Assembly: GCA_020627645.1 (NCBI GenBank)
Contig: JAHDGN010000026.1
Span: 1-11,166 of the forward strand
Length of the DNA: 11,166 nucleotides
Source of the DNA: Akkermansiaceae bacterium
Lineage (GTDB): Bacteria > Verrucomicrobiota > Verrucomicrobiia > Verrucomicrobiales > Akkermansiaceae
Direction of reading: 5' to 3'
This document shows, in pieces, positions 1 through 6,827 of the stretch. Under the pieces are notes generated by a model. That model saw only the letters and a list, made by a program, of their open reading frames with translations, was not told the origin of the DNA and did not search any database. The position numbers and the translations under genes were made by a program. Each line of letters starts with the position of its first letter. Position 1 is the stretch's first letter.

Positions 1-441
1 ACTAGGAGACCTCCCCGAGCCCAAACCTACCCACAGATTCTGCTGAAGATCCAAAGTAATCGGCTCATCATGCCTCATCCGCCCAGCCTCCGCTGGTGTA
101 ATCAACTCCTCCGGCTGAACTGTCTTCTCAGCACGTTTCTGACGATCTAGAATATGACCAGGAAAACGAGCCGCAAGTTCTCGCCCCTCACTCACCACCT
201 GATTAAGCTGCCCCTCCACCACGGCCAACTCCCCCCTCAAATCCTGCGTAATTCCACACAAGGTCTTAATCTGACGTCCCAACTCCTCATCCGAATTGTC
301 GGCAAGGTCACTCAAATTCCGAACCACCAACGAAAGGTCTCCTCCAATCCTCCCCAACTCTCTCTCCACCTCTTCCTTCAATGACAAGGCCGTCACCACA
401 TGATCTCTGAGATCCTGTCCAATATTTGTTTCCTCCTTCAT
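1..441 (-). CDS. Hypothetical protein, C-terminus beyond window; paralogue of the 664-1116 gene
   Basis: This minus-strand frame stays open from an ATG at 441 to the window edge (147 codons, no stop), so the C-terminus is missing. I do not recognise a named family. The protein is hydrophilic, without signal peptide or membrane segment, rich in Leu, Glu and Arg, and probably mostly helical. It aligns along its whole visible length with the next gene upstream on the same strand: both share a GRELAARFPG / GARLATQFPE segment near residue 95 and a C-terminal block ITPAEAGRMRHDEPITL versus LSPAEAAQIRHDEPITL. This paralogy is the main evidence that the frame is coding. After RHDEPITL the two diverge; this copy continues LDLQQNLWVGLGSG. 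No clear ribosome binding site precedes ATG 441, although AAGGAGG lies just inside the reading frame, so the start is uncertain. Function unknown. Confidence 0.65.
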   Translation of the reverse strand, partial: MKEETNIGQDLRDHVVTALSLKEEVERELGRIGGDLSLVVRNLSDLADNSDEELGRQIKTLCGITQDLRGELAVVEGQLNQVVSEGRELAARFPGHILDRQKRAEKTVQPEELITPAEAGRMRHDEPITLDLQQNLWVGLGSGRSPS

Positions 442-453
442 AATTTTAATTTT

Positions 454-564
454 CTACAACTTACTTTTCTTTCTCCAATGAGAGGGACGAACGCTCGAAT
501 TCATTCCATCAATTAAAATATTTCGCCTAACCTCCTGTTTAACACATACCCCCACTTTCATCAT
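454..564 (-). CDS. Possible very small ORF (36 aa) between the two paralogues
   Basis: An ATG at 564 opens a 36-codon frame (MMKVGVCVKQEVRRN...) ending at a TAG 12 bases before the ATG of the partial paralogue. It is basic at its C-terminus. There is no good ribosome binding site, no recognisable family and no homologue in the window, so it may be a chance frame in the 222-base gap. The rest of the gap (442-663) is AT-rich and holds no convincing terminator or promoter that I could identify. Confidence 0.12.
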   Translation of the reverse strand: MMKVGVCVKQEVRRNILIDGMNSSVRPSHWRKKSKL

Positions 565-663
565 CCGCAATTAGAACTTCACCACAGCAATCAAAGAACA
601 ATCTCTAACAACTCCTTGAATCGTCATCAAAAATCAAAATCTTCGCTGACAAAAAATTTCACC

Positions 664-1116
664 TCATCGATGGTCAGCCCGTTGAGCAGGCTCATTCGCC
701 ATCAAAAGCGAGCGCAAGATGCCTTTCAAAGTAATGGGTTCGTCGTGTCTTATTTGAGCAGCCTCCGCTGGTGACAATTGCTCCTTTGAATCCGGATTGG
801 CGCCTTCTTTTTCTGGCAGAGCGCGCTCAGGAAATTGAGTAGCTAGTCTCGCCCCTTCAATGATTGCTTCGTCTAGGCCATTTTGAACTTCAGCTAAGCT
901 CTTATCGAAATTTTGAGAAACTTGAGATAGCAACCGGATTTGATCGTTTAGCTCCAAATTTGAATTTCCAGTAAGATCATTGAGGTTCTTGGCAATACGA
1001 GAAGTATCACCCTGTATTGTCAGAAGTCCCTTTTCGATCTGTATTTTCAACTCACAAAGCTTTCGCAGCTGTCCATGGACAACCTGCCCGACTTCCAATT
1101 GTTTTTGTTTGTTCAT
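664..1116 (-). CDS. Hypothetical protein, small helical, with conserved PAEA-RHDEPITL C-terminal block
   Basis: A 150-residue protein (from MNKQKQLEVGQ) of unknown function. It is hydrophilic, lacks signal peptide and membrane spans, and has long Leu/Ile/Gln/Glu-rich stretches that suggest helices or a coiled coil over roughly residues 5-90. A flexible Pro/Glu/Lys-rich linker (about 95-118) leads to the block LSPAEAAQIRHDEPITL and a short basic tail. The start was chosen at 1116 rather than the upstream in-frame ATG at 1149, because the paralogue at 1-441 begins at the equivalent point (MKEETNIGQ) and the extra 11 residues (MCIDLTRHGKP) have no counterpart. It lies 222 bases upstream of that paralogue on the same strand, so the pair looks like an old tandem duplication. 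The strict conservation of RHDEPITL against a divergent body suggests a binding or interaction motif, but that is inference. Confidence 0.75.
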   Translation of the reverse strand: MNKQKQLEVGQVVHGQLRKLCELKIQIEKGLLTIQGDTSRIAKNLNDLTGNSNLELNDQIRLLSQVSQNFDKSLAEVQNGLDEAIIEGARLATQFPERALPEKEGANPDSKEQLSPAEAAQIRHDEPITLKGILRSLLMANEPAQRADHR

Positions 1117-1169
1117 AGGTTTCCCGTGTCTAGTAAGATCAATACACACAAATTGAGACCTGCAAATAA

Positions 1170-1220
1170 TGCCAGGGCGAGCACCGGCTAGATTGTTTGA
1201 TCTGTTCAGTCACCCTGGCA
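1170..1220 (-). terminator. Inverted repeat between degP and the paralogue pair, possible weak terminator
   Basis: TGCCAGGG at 1170-1177 is perfectly complementary to CCCTGGCA at 1213-1220. The 35-base loop contains a smaller AGAT/ATCT pairing. Read on the minus strand, the stem is followed by TTATTTGC, a poor T-tract. A second, imperfect hairpin (AGGG...CCCT, 1252-1273) lies just after the degP stop and is followed on the minus strand by TTTAAG. Either could end degP transcription, but neither has the strength of the hairpin at 8017. The repeat could instead be a control site for the downstream gene. Confidence 0.25.
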
Positions 1221-1283
1221 ACATCGTTCCTCGAAAGAGGTCGCTTCTTAAAGGGAGTCTGAAAATAGACCCTCAAGAGACAT

Positions 1284-2723
1284 CTAACCCAACTTAAGAG
1301 CAATCAGCCTGGATGCATTCTGCGACCGCACTCGCAACAAAATCAGCTCAGAACCTTTCTCCAAAAGGAGCTCCTGGATTCGGGCTTCAAGTTCAAAGAG
1401 GTTATTGACCTCTACCCGGCCAACTTCAACAATCACCTCACCCGACCTCAACCCATATCGAGCCGCTTTTGAACCAGGCTCAACCGAATCAATCAAAATT
1501 CCTTGTTGAAGACCCCTCTTCCGAGATCCATTCACTCCGGATGCACTCATATCTTGAAGCGTCGCCCCCTGAAAGATGCGACTTAGTAAATCAGCTCCCG
1601 GAACTAAATCTGCTGGCCCCATTTTTCCCTCTACAACAACCTTTTCCCCCTCCCTAATCAGCTCAATCTTGAAGGGTTGACCCGGACTAAGCACTCCAGC
1701 CATAACTCTCAACTTTGACGCCCCACCAACGGGTCGACTATTGAACTGATAAATCACATCCCCTGGTTTGACCCCATAAGTCTCTGCCGCAGACCCTTCC
1801 ACCACTTCATGGACCAATGCTCCCTGCCCATCAACACGGAGAGCCTTTGCAAGATCCTGAGTCAAATCACCTAACGCCACTCCCAACAACCCACGACGAA
1901 CTTCACCATAGCGGATCAGTTGCTCAGCAACGCTAACGACTAACTCGCTTGGGATGGCAAAACCGATCCCTAGGCTTCCCCCACTTCTTGAAAAGATCGC
2001 AGTGTTCATCCCGACCATTCGCCCACGGTTGTCAACCAACGCCCCGCCCGAGTTCCCCGGATTAATGGAGGCATCAGTTTGAATGAAATCCTCATACCCA
2101 GAAGCCCCAGTGATACCGAGATCCGTTCGCCCCAAACCACTGACAATTCCTGAAGTCACCGTCTGGGGGAGCCCAAATGGACTACCCAGTGCCAAAACAA
2201 AGTCTCCCGGCAAAAGTTTGTTGCTCGCCCCAAACTCAATCGGATTCAAACCAGAAGCATCAATTTTCAAAACCGCCACATCAGTTGCGAGATCTTTCCC
2301 CACCAAGGTCGCATCGAAGAGATCATCCTCACCAATCGCAACCTTAATGCCATCGGCTTTTCCAACAACATGCGCATTGGTCACAACGTAGCCATCCGCC
2401 GAAAGAACAACTCCCGAACCATTTCCATGAGGTTGAGGCACCACATCACCTGGAACCATCTGGCGACGCTGGAACAGCTGACCGGTAAACGGGTCACGAA
2501 ATTCGTAGGCCCTCATCTGGGGGGCTCGAACATTTTTGATGGTCGTAATACTCACCACACTCGGACTCACCTTTTCAACAACTTGAGCGTATCCACCCAG
2601 AGCACCCGCCCGCACAGGAGGAGTTTCATCAATGGCAAATACCGGTGTCGGGGCTTTACCCAGACTGACTGAAATGGCAGTGAAACTCAACGAAGCCAAC
2701 GAAAGAAAAGTCATTTTTTTCAT
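1284..2723 (-). CDS. degP: Periplasmic serine protease of the HtrA/DegP (DegQ) family with two PDZ domains
   Basis: A 479-residue protease/chaperone that degrades or refolds damaged envelope proteins. Residues 1-30 form a signal peptide (MKKMTF, hydrophobic core, then APTPVFA-I). The trypsin-like domain spans about 45-270 with the catalytic triad visible: His118 in TNAHVV, Asp148 in ATDVAVLK and Ser225 in NPGNSGGAL. A long loop after strand 1 (about residues 65-98, with FTGQLFQRR) matches the regulatory LA loop of DegP/DegQ rather than DegS. PDZ1 covers about 278-370 (RRGLLGVALGDL) and PDZ2 about 385-479, weaker but with GILIDSVEPGSKAARYGLRSGEVI. Length is normal for the family. The ATG at 2723 gives the best signal peptide; a second ATG three codons later is possible. 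It is divergent from the sigma factor operon and shares its 109-base control region, which suggests common stress control. Confidence 0.95.
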   Translation of the reverse strand: MKKMTFLSLASLSFTAISVSLGKAPTPVFAIDETPPVRAGALGGYAQVVEKVSPSVVSITTIKNVRAPQMRAYEFRDPFTGQLFQRRQMVPGDVVPQPHGNGSGVVLSADGYVVTNAHVVGKADGIKVAIGEDDLFDATLVGKDLATDVAVLKIDASGLNPIEFGASNKLLPGDFVLALGSPFGLPQTVTSGIVSGLGRTDLGITGASGYEDFIQTDASINPGNSGGALVDNRGRMVGMNTAIFSRSGGSLGIGFAIPSELVVSVAEQLIRYGEVRRGLLGVALGDLTQDLAKALRVDGQGALVHEVVEGSAAETYGVKPGDVIYQFNSRPVGGASKLRVMAGVLSPGQPFKIELIREGEKVVVEGKMGPADLVPGADLLSRIFQGATLQDMSASGVNGSRKRGLQQGILIDSVEPGSKAARYGLRSGEVIVEVGRVEVNNLFELEARIQELLLEKGSELILLRVRSQNASRLIALKLG

Positions 2724-2764
2724 CGATGAAGAGATTGCCCTGCAAGCCTTACCCCTTCATGACG

Positions 2765-2809
2765 GAATCATTACAAAACCGTAATCTCCCCGAATCATTT
2801 TGGTAATCT
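2765..2809. promoter_or_regulatory. Duplicated CusR-like operator in the degP / sigma-operon divergent control region
   Basis: ATTAC-aaaacc-GTAAT (2770-2785) is a perfect hyphenated inverted repeat. As CATTACAAAACCGTAATC (2769-2786) it matches the published E. coli CusR/HprR site CATTACAAAATTGTAATG at 15 of 18 positions. A second, imperfect copy follows: GAATCATT recurs at 2765 and 2792, and GTAATCT recurs at 2781 and 2803, so two copies of GAATCATT...GTAATCT lie in tandem, the right one 5 bases shorter between its halves. The site lies between degP and the operon that encodes a CusR-like regulator, so autoregulation and co-control of degP are the natural inference. I could not identify convincing -35/-10 elements for either direction. 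Confidence 0.6.
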
Positions 2810-2832
2810 TGATGAGCGAAAGTGGAGCTGTA

Positions 2833-3678
2833 ATGAAAAACACCCTTGTTGACAAATACTACGCAGACATCAAATCCATCAATCGCGTGTTGCCAAAAGA
2901 CCACGAAAGCCTTGCACATCGAATCGTTGCCGGCGACGAAAAATCGCGGAACCAGATGATCGAAGGCAACCTCCGCCTAGTGATGAAAATCGCAAGAAAA
3001 TATGAAAATTGCGGGTTGCCTATTGAAGACCTAATCTCCGAAGGAAACATCGGCTTGATAAAGGCCGTCGACAAATTTGATCCAACCATTGGCACGAAGT
3101 TCAGCACTTATGCCGCCTACTGGATCAAACAAACAATTCTCCGTGCGATCGGTCAACAGACTCGAACTGTCCGCATCCCCGTGCACATGCTCGAGAAGAT
3201 GAGCAAGCTCCGGAAAGCAGAGGAGCATACTGAAAACGAAGCGGTAGCTCTGGAAGACTTGGCCGAAATGAGTGGTCTTTCAATCAAGCAGATCAAGCAA
3301 ACCGAAGCGGCAAAACAAACAACGATCTACCTAGATTCACCAATTCCAGGAGAAGATTCAGATCTAAACTGGCACTCCCGGATTTACGATGAGGATGAAC
3401 CTTCTCAAATAGATCTCATTGATCAAAAGAATGCTTTCCAAAATTTGGTTCCCGCAATGGACTATCTCACCGAGCGTGAGAGGGCCGTGATTATCAAACG
3501 TTTTGGGCTTGATGGTTCTGAACCCATGACCCTCCAGGCGATCGCCCGAGACCATGGGCTTAGTCGCGAGCGGATCAGACAGATCGAGAAAATAGCCATT
3601 AGCAACCTCCAGCTCATTCTCAAAAATATGCAGAATCAGCCTACCCACTCAGCGCCAACCGAAGACCAGGCTGCGTAG
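2833..3678 (+). CDS. RNA polymerase sigma factor, sigma-70 family, group 2 (RpoD/RpoS-like)
   Basis: A 281-residue alternative sigma factor that directs RNA polymerase to a promoter subset. From the chosen start: region 1.2 about 8-38 (YYADIKSINRVL), region 2 about 44-114 with GNLRLVMKIARKY, IEDLISEGNIGLIKAVDKFDP and the promoter-melting and -10 segment YAAYWIKQTILRAI, region 3 about 120-195, and region 4 about 207-265 with LTERERAVIIKRFGLDG and the -35 helix-turn-helix LSRERIRQIEKIA. The long region 1.1 and the non-conserved insert of housekeeping RpoD are absent, and all main domains are present, so it is a group 2 factor. Start at ATG 2833 is preferred because GGAG lies 5 bases upstream; ATG 2812 and TTG 2800 are in frame but fall next to or inside the operator. 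It is the first gene of the stress operon, 73 bases before the regulator start used here. Confidence 0.93.
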   Translation: MKNTLVDKYYADIKSINRVLPKDHESLAHRIVAGDEKSRNQMIEGNLRLVMKIARKYENCGLPIEDLISEGNIGLIKAVDKFDPTIGTKFSTYAAYWIKQTILRAIGQQTRTVRIPVHMLEKMSKLRKAEEHTENEAVALEDLAEMSGLSIKQIKQTEAAKQTTIYLDSPIPGEDSDLNWHSRIYDEDEPSQIDLIDQKNAFQNLVPAMDYLTERERAVIIKRFGLDGSEPMTLQAIARDHGLSRERIRQIEKIAISNLQLILKNMQNQPTHSAPTEDQAA

Positions 3679-3751
3679 ACCTTAATTGATGACAACGGAA
3701 ACTCTTTCCCAGAACTTGCTCAAATCTGATCAGCAGTTACCCTGCACCCTC

Positions 3752-4441
3752 ATGAAGGTCTTGGTAATTGAAGACGATCAAAAAACAGCCTCCTTCATTG
3801 CTCGCGGCCTCCGAGAAGCTGGACTTGTCGTCGATATCTGCAATGACGGAAGTTCTGGTGCTGATCTTGCCTTAACCCAAGACTACGACACCGCCATTAT
3901 CGACCTCATGCTTCCAGGCATTGACGGGCTAAGCATCATTCGAGCAATGAGAGAAAACAATGTGGGCACACCAGTCCTGATTCTCAGCGCCAAACGCTCA
4001 GTCTCAGACCGGATTGATGGGCTAGAAACCGGTGGCGATGACTATCTGGTAAAGCCCTTTGCCTTCTCTGAACTCCTAGCCCGTGTTCAAGCTCTGGTTC
4101 GTCGTCACCGAAAATCTAGCAATCCTGATGAAAAAAATTCTGATACTCTAAAAATAGCCGATTTAGAACTCAACGCCTGGAAACGGATCGCAACCAGGGC
4201 CAATCAAGAAATCAAATTACGAGCTAAGGAATTCACCTTGCTCGAATATCTACTCCGTAACAAAGGACGCATCGTATCAAAAACATCCATCCTTGAAAAC
4301 GTCTATGAATACAACTTCGACCCCCAAACCAATGTGGTCGATGTCCTTGTCTGCCGTCTGCGCAATAAGATTGATAAGGGTTATTCTGAAAAACTCCTCC
4401 ATACGGTGCGAGGAATGGGGTATATCCTCGAAGTGCGATAA
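3752..4441 (+). CDS. Two-component response regulator, OmpR family, CusR/CopR/QseB-like
   Basis: A DNA-binding response regulator of 229 residues. The receiver domain (1-120) shows the acidic pair in VIEDD (Asp8, Asp9), the phospho-acceptor Asp51 in IIDLMLPGIDG, and Lys101 in DDYLVKPFAFSELLARV. The winged-helix effector domain (about 130-229) has LRAKEFTLLEYLLRNKGRIVS, VVDVLVCRLRNKID and the C-terminal TVRGMGYILE. The receiver resembles heavy-metal regulators such as CusR (ARGLREAGLVVD, VKPFAFSELLAR). The start at 3752 gives the usual family opening MKVLVIEDD; an in-frame ATG at 3689 would add 21 residues without counterpart in the family, though it lies only 10 bases after the sigma gene. 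The kinase gene follows after 3 bases, so the two form a pair. The CusR-like box at 2769 is its probable target. Confidence 0.95.
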   Translation: MKVLVIEDDQKTASFIARGLREAGLVVDICNDGSSGADLALTQDYDTAIIDLMLPGIDGLSIIRAMRENNVGTPVLILSAKRSVSDRIDGLETGGDDYLVKPFAFSELLARVQALVRRHRKSSNPDEKNSDTLKIADLELNAWKRIATRANQEIKLRAKEFTLLEYLLRNKGRIVSKTSILENVYEYNFDPQTNVVDVLVCRLRNKIDKGYSEKLLHTVRGMGYILEVR

Positions 4442-4444
4442 CCG

Positions 4445-5875
4445 ATGGACTCTCTAAAAAAGAAAGATCAAGCAGGATACTTCTCTTCGCTCAAACTCGC
4501 TCTCTACTTTTTTACCTTTTTCGGTCTTCTATCAACCGGACTCTTCGTAATTGCATACTTCTCGATCTCTAAGGCACTTCAAGAAAAAGAACTCCGCTAC
4601 GTTCGCAATAAAGCCCTCGAATACAAAGCCTGGTTTCAAAAAGGTGACTTAGCGTCACTAGAAAACCGACTCAACCAACAAGTCGTCGATCCCGACGATG
4701 TCATTTTTGTCCATGTCAATGGAACCGGGATTGACTATGTCAACATTACGAATCTCGATCAAAAACTGATCCCCTCAGACGACTTTCATCAGTTTGACAC
4801 CCTGATCGAAGGATCAAACATAACGATAGCTGGACAAAAATGGACCGTCGCATCTGTTCCTGTCGGCGAAAATAACCTTGTCCTCCAGGCCGGAAAAAAT
4901 TCCGCTGGCATTGACGAAACTCTGCGCAAGTTTCGCTACTCATTTCTTCTTCTATTCCTACCCGGATCGTTACTAGCAATTGTTGGGGGCACACTTCTCA
5001 CCTATCGCCTTTTTCTCCCGATTAGAAGACTGATCAAAACCACGACTGATATCTTGGAAAGTGGGGATCTCAAAAAAGAAGCCTCCGCAGACAAGAAGGG
5101 AAATGAACTCAATTCACTGGTCACACTTTTCAATCGGCTACTGAGAAAAAACAGAAAACTAATTACCGGCATGCAAGAGTCACTAGACCATGTCGCCCAC
5201 GATATTCGCACTCCACTCAACCGAATCAAAAACACCGCAGAACATGGACTATCCCCCAAAAGGTCCCCAGAAGAGGTCAAGTCTGCTCTATCAGACTGCG
5301 CTGAAGAAATCGAATACATTGAACAACTTTTGAACGTATTGATGAATGTGGCCGAAGCTGAAGCCGGTGCGATTCGACTAAAACGGGAGCCCGTTAACAT
5401 CCACAACCTCCTTGAGGATGTTTCAGAGATTTACGAACTGGTCGCCGATGATAAACAAATCTCTCTTTCAATTTCCTGTGTTAAAAACACAACTGCTCTT
5501 TTAGATCGAACACGCATTGCTCAAGCACTCGCTAACCTTCTCGACAACGCCATTAAATATAGCCCTGAAGGATCCCACGTGACTCTTTCGTCTACCCACG
5601 ACAACTCTACTCTTCAGTTTTCGGTCATCGATCAAGGAATTGGAATTCCTCCACAGCATCTCAATCACATTTGGGATCGGCTCTATCGCGCTGACTCGAG
5701 TCGAAACACCCCAGGAATGGGACTCGGACTATCTCTCGTCAAAGGGATCGCGGAAGCCCATGGAGGAACCGTTTCCGCCGAAAGCCAACCAGGTTCCGGA
5801 ACCACAATCACTCTCTCATTCCCCCTGATCAAACAAACGTCATTCCCCACTCAACAATCCTCCAAAAACAACTAG
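4445..5875 (+). CDS. Membrane sensor histidine kinase, partner of the CusR-like regulator
   Basis: A 476-residue inner-membrane kinase that would phosphorylate the preceding regulator. Two membrane segments lie at about 16-40 and 166-190 and enclose a sensory domain of about 125 residues (41-165) in the periplasm. A HAMP linker (about 187-240) leads to the dimerisation domain with His252 in LDHVAHDIRTPLNRIKN. The ATP-binding domain shows the N box ANLLDNAIKYSP (Asn364, Asn368), G1 DQGIGIPP (Asp396), the F-box-like region around IWDRLYRADSSR, and G2 GMGLGLSLV. This is the CusS/QseC-type order (HisKA then HATPase_c). The periplasmic domain has no His or Met cluster typical of a clear metal site, so the signal is unknown; the CusR likeness of the partner does not prove copper or silver sensing. 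Start ATG 4445 lies 3 bases after the regulator stop. Confidence 0.95.
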   Translation: MDSLKKKDQAGYFSSLKLALYFFTFFGLLSTGLFVIAYFSISKALQEKELRYVRNKALEYKAWFQKGDLASLENRLNQQVVDPDDVIFVHVNGTGIDYVNITNLDQKLIPSDDFHQFDTLIEGSNITIAGQKWTVASVPVGENNLVLQAGKNSAGIDETLRKFRYSFLLLFLPGSLLAIVGGTLLTYRLFLPIRRLIKTTTDILESGDLKKEASADKKGNELNSLVTLFNRLLRKNRKLITGMQESLDHVAHDIRTPLNRIKNTAEHGLSPKRSPEEVKSALSDCAEEIEYIEQLLNVLMNVAEAEAGAIRLKREPVNIHNLLEDVSEIYELVADDKQISLSISCVKNTTALLDRTRIAQALANLLDNAIKYSPEGSHVTLSSTHDNSTLQFSVIDQGIGIPPQHLNHIWDRLYRADSSRNTPGMGLGLSLVKGIAEAHGGTVSAESQPGSGTTITLSFPLIKQTSFPTQQSSKNN

Positions 5876-5906
5876 CACGTTCCCGAATGGATGTATTGCT
5901 CTTTGT

Positions 5907-6821
5907 ATGAAGAGATTCAAACGCATCCTTGCCCTCTGCCCCGACGATGACACTCGCGAAAATCTTCTTAAGTGGTGCAAAACCATCTCCGAGAGAGCTG
6001 AACCCGACCTCATCGAAATCCTTCGTTTTCCCGAAGAGTCGTTCCTAGCGGAATACCCAGGAAATATCGACGAAAAAGAATTCATCTCGCAGGAACTTGC
6101 CCTTCTCGAAGAGCAAGCCCGAGTCCCTCTTGCTTGCGAGCCCGTACGATGCATGATTAAAACAGGCCCCCCTCTCCAAACCATACTCAACCTCCTCTCC
6201 GGAGGAATTTATGATCTAGTGATCATTCCAACCTCCGATCGTGAGTCAAAATCCTTCGCGGAAAGAATCGCTAGAAAAAGCCCATCAGGTGTCCTCATTG
6301 TCCCCCAAGGGCGCAAACCCCACTTTCAGAAGGTTCTCGCATCAATTGATTTTTCGGAACTAAGCGACCTTACGCTGGACTGGGCGATTGCATTCTCTGG
6401 CCTCTCGAAAAAGGATCCCAACCTGCGAGCAATTCACGCCACCAAAGTCCCGACAACCAACCGAGCTACCCTCATTCTCCAGCCAGATCTTCTGAAGACA
6501 GCCATCAACCAAACCGCTGAAAAGTCACTGAAAGATCTTCTCTATCAAAAGAATCCCAACTTGACTTGGAAAACATCGATTGTCTCAAACCCGATCGCCA
6601 GCTCGGCGATTCTGCAGGAAGCCGCAAAACAAGACACCGACCTCATCGTCATGGGTTCTCACGGTCGAAACTTAATCTCAGTGGCCCTTCTTGGTGGTGA
6701 AACGACCGAAATCGTCCGTCACTCGAAGCACCCAGTTCTCGTTGTCAAAAGGAAGAATGAATCCCTTGGGTTTCTTCGCAACCTTCTAGGGCTCTCTACC
6801 GAAAACGAAAAAGCAGCTTAA
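5907..6821 (+). CDS. Universal stress protein with two tandem UspA domains
   Basis: A 304-residue soluble protein with two UspA folds. The N-terminal repeat (about 1-135) is degenerate: it keeps the end of the fold (YDLVIIPTSDRES...SPSGVLIVPQ) but lacks the glycine-rich nucleotide loop. The C-terminal repeat (about 138-282) is canonical, opening VLASIDFSELSDLTLDWA and ending TDLIVMGSHGRN...EIVRHSKHPVLVVK. Its ATP-binding signature is nearly complete: Gly250-x2-Gly253-x9-Gly263, but the usual Ser/Thr after the third glycine is Gly264. The tail (283-304, NESLGFLRNLLGL) may be an amphipathic helix. Universal stress proteins support survival in starvation, oxidative or envelope stress; the specific job here is unknown. 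It follows the kinase by 31 bases and precedes the baeRF gene by 6, consistent with one operon. Confidence 0.93.
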   Translation: MKRFKRILALCPDDDTRENLLKWCKTISERAEPDLIEILRFPEESFLAEYPGNIDEKEFISQELALLEEQARVPLACEPVRCMIKTGPPLQTILNLLSGGIYDLVIIPTSDRESKSFAERIARKSPSGVLIVPQGRKPHFQKVLASIDFSELSDLTLDWAIAFSGLSKKDPNLRAIHATKVPTTNRATLILQPDLLKTAINQTAEKSLKDLLYQKNPNLTWKTSIVSNPIASSAILQEAAKQDTDLIVMGSHGRNLISVALLGGETTEIVRHSKHPVLVVKRKNESLGFLRNLLGLSTENEKAA

Positions 6822-6827
6822 CAGACT

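Noticed and set aside
154..384. Plus-strand frame of 76 codons
   Set aside because: It lies antisense to the partial hypothetical gene at 1-441, whose coding status is supported by its paralogue. The plus-strand translation is low-complexity Leu/Pro/His/Gln with no family likeness.
442..663. Promoter or structured RNA in the gap between the paralogues
   Set aside because: On the minus strand a TTGTCA with a 17-base spacer leads only to TGATGA, a poor -10, and no stem with a T-tract is present.
2083..2672. Plus-strand frames of 100-102 codons opposite degP
   Set aside because: The minus strand carries an unambiguous HtrA protease with intact catalytic triad; these frames are its shadows.
2800..2832. 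Upstream TTG (2800) and ATG (2812) starts for the sigma factor
   Set aside because: They would add residues that overlap the second operator copy and have poorer ribosome binding sites than ATG 2833, which has GGAG 5 bases upstream. ATG 2812 remains possible.
3689..3751. N-terminal extension of the response regulator
   Set aside because: The added 21 residues have no family counterpart, and MKVLVIEDD at 3752 is the usual opening. Without a clear ribosome binding site at either position this is a judgement, not proof.
5002..5406. Minus-strand frame of 134 codons
   Set aside because: It is antisense to the kinase H-box and HAMP region and is Ser/Arg-rich without any recognisable motif.
5876..5906. 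Possible separate promoter for usp
   Set aside because: The 31-base gap after the kinase stop has no -35/-10 pair and no terminator, so read-through from the kinase gene is simpler.
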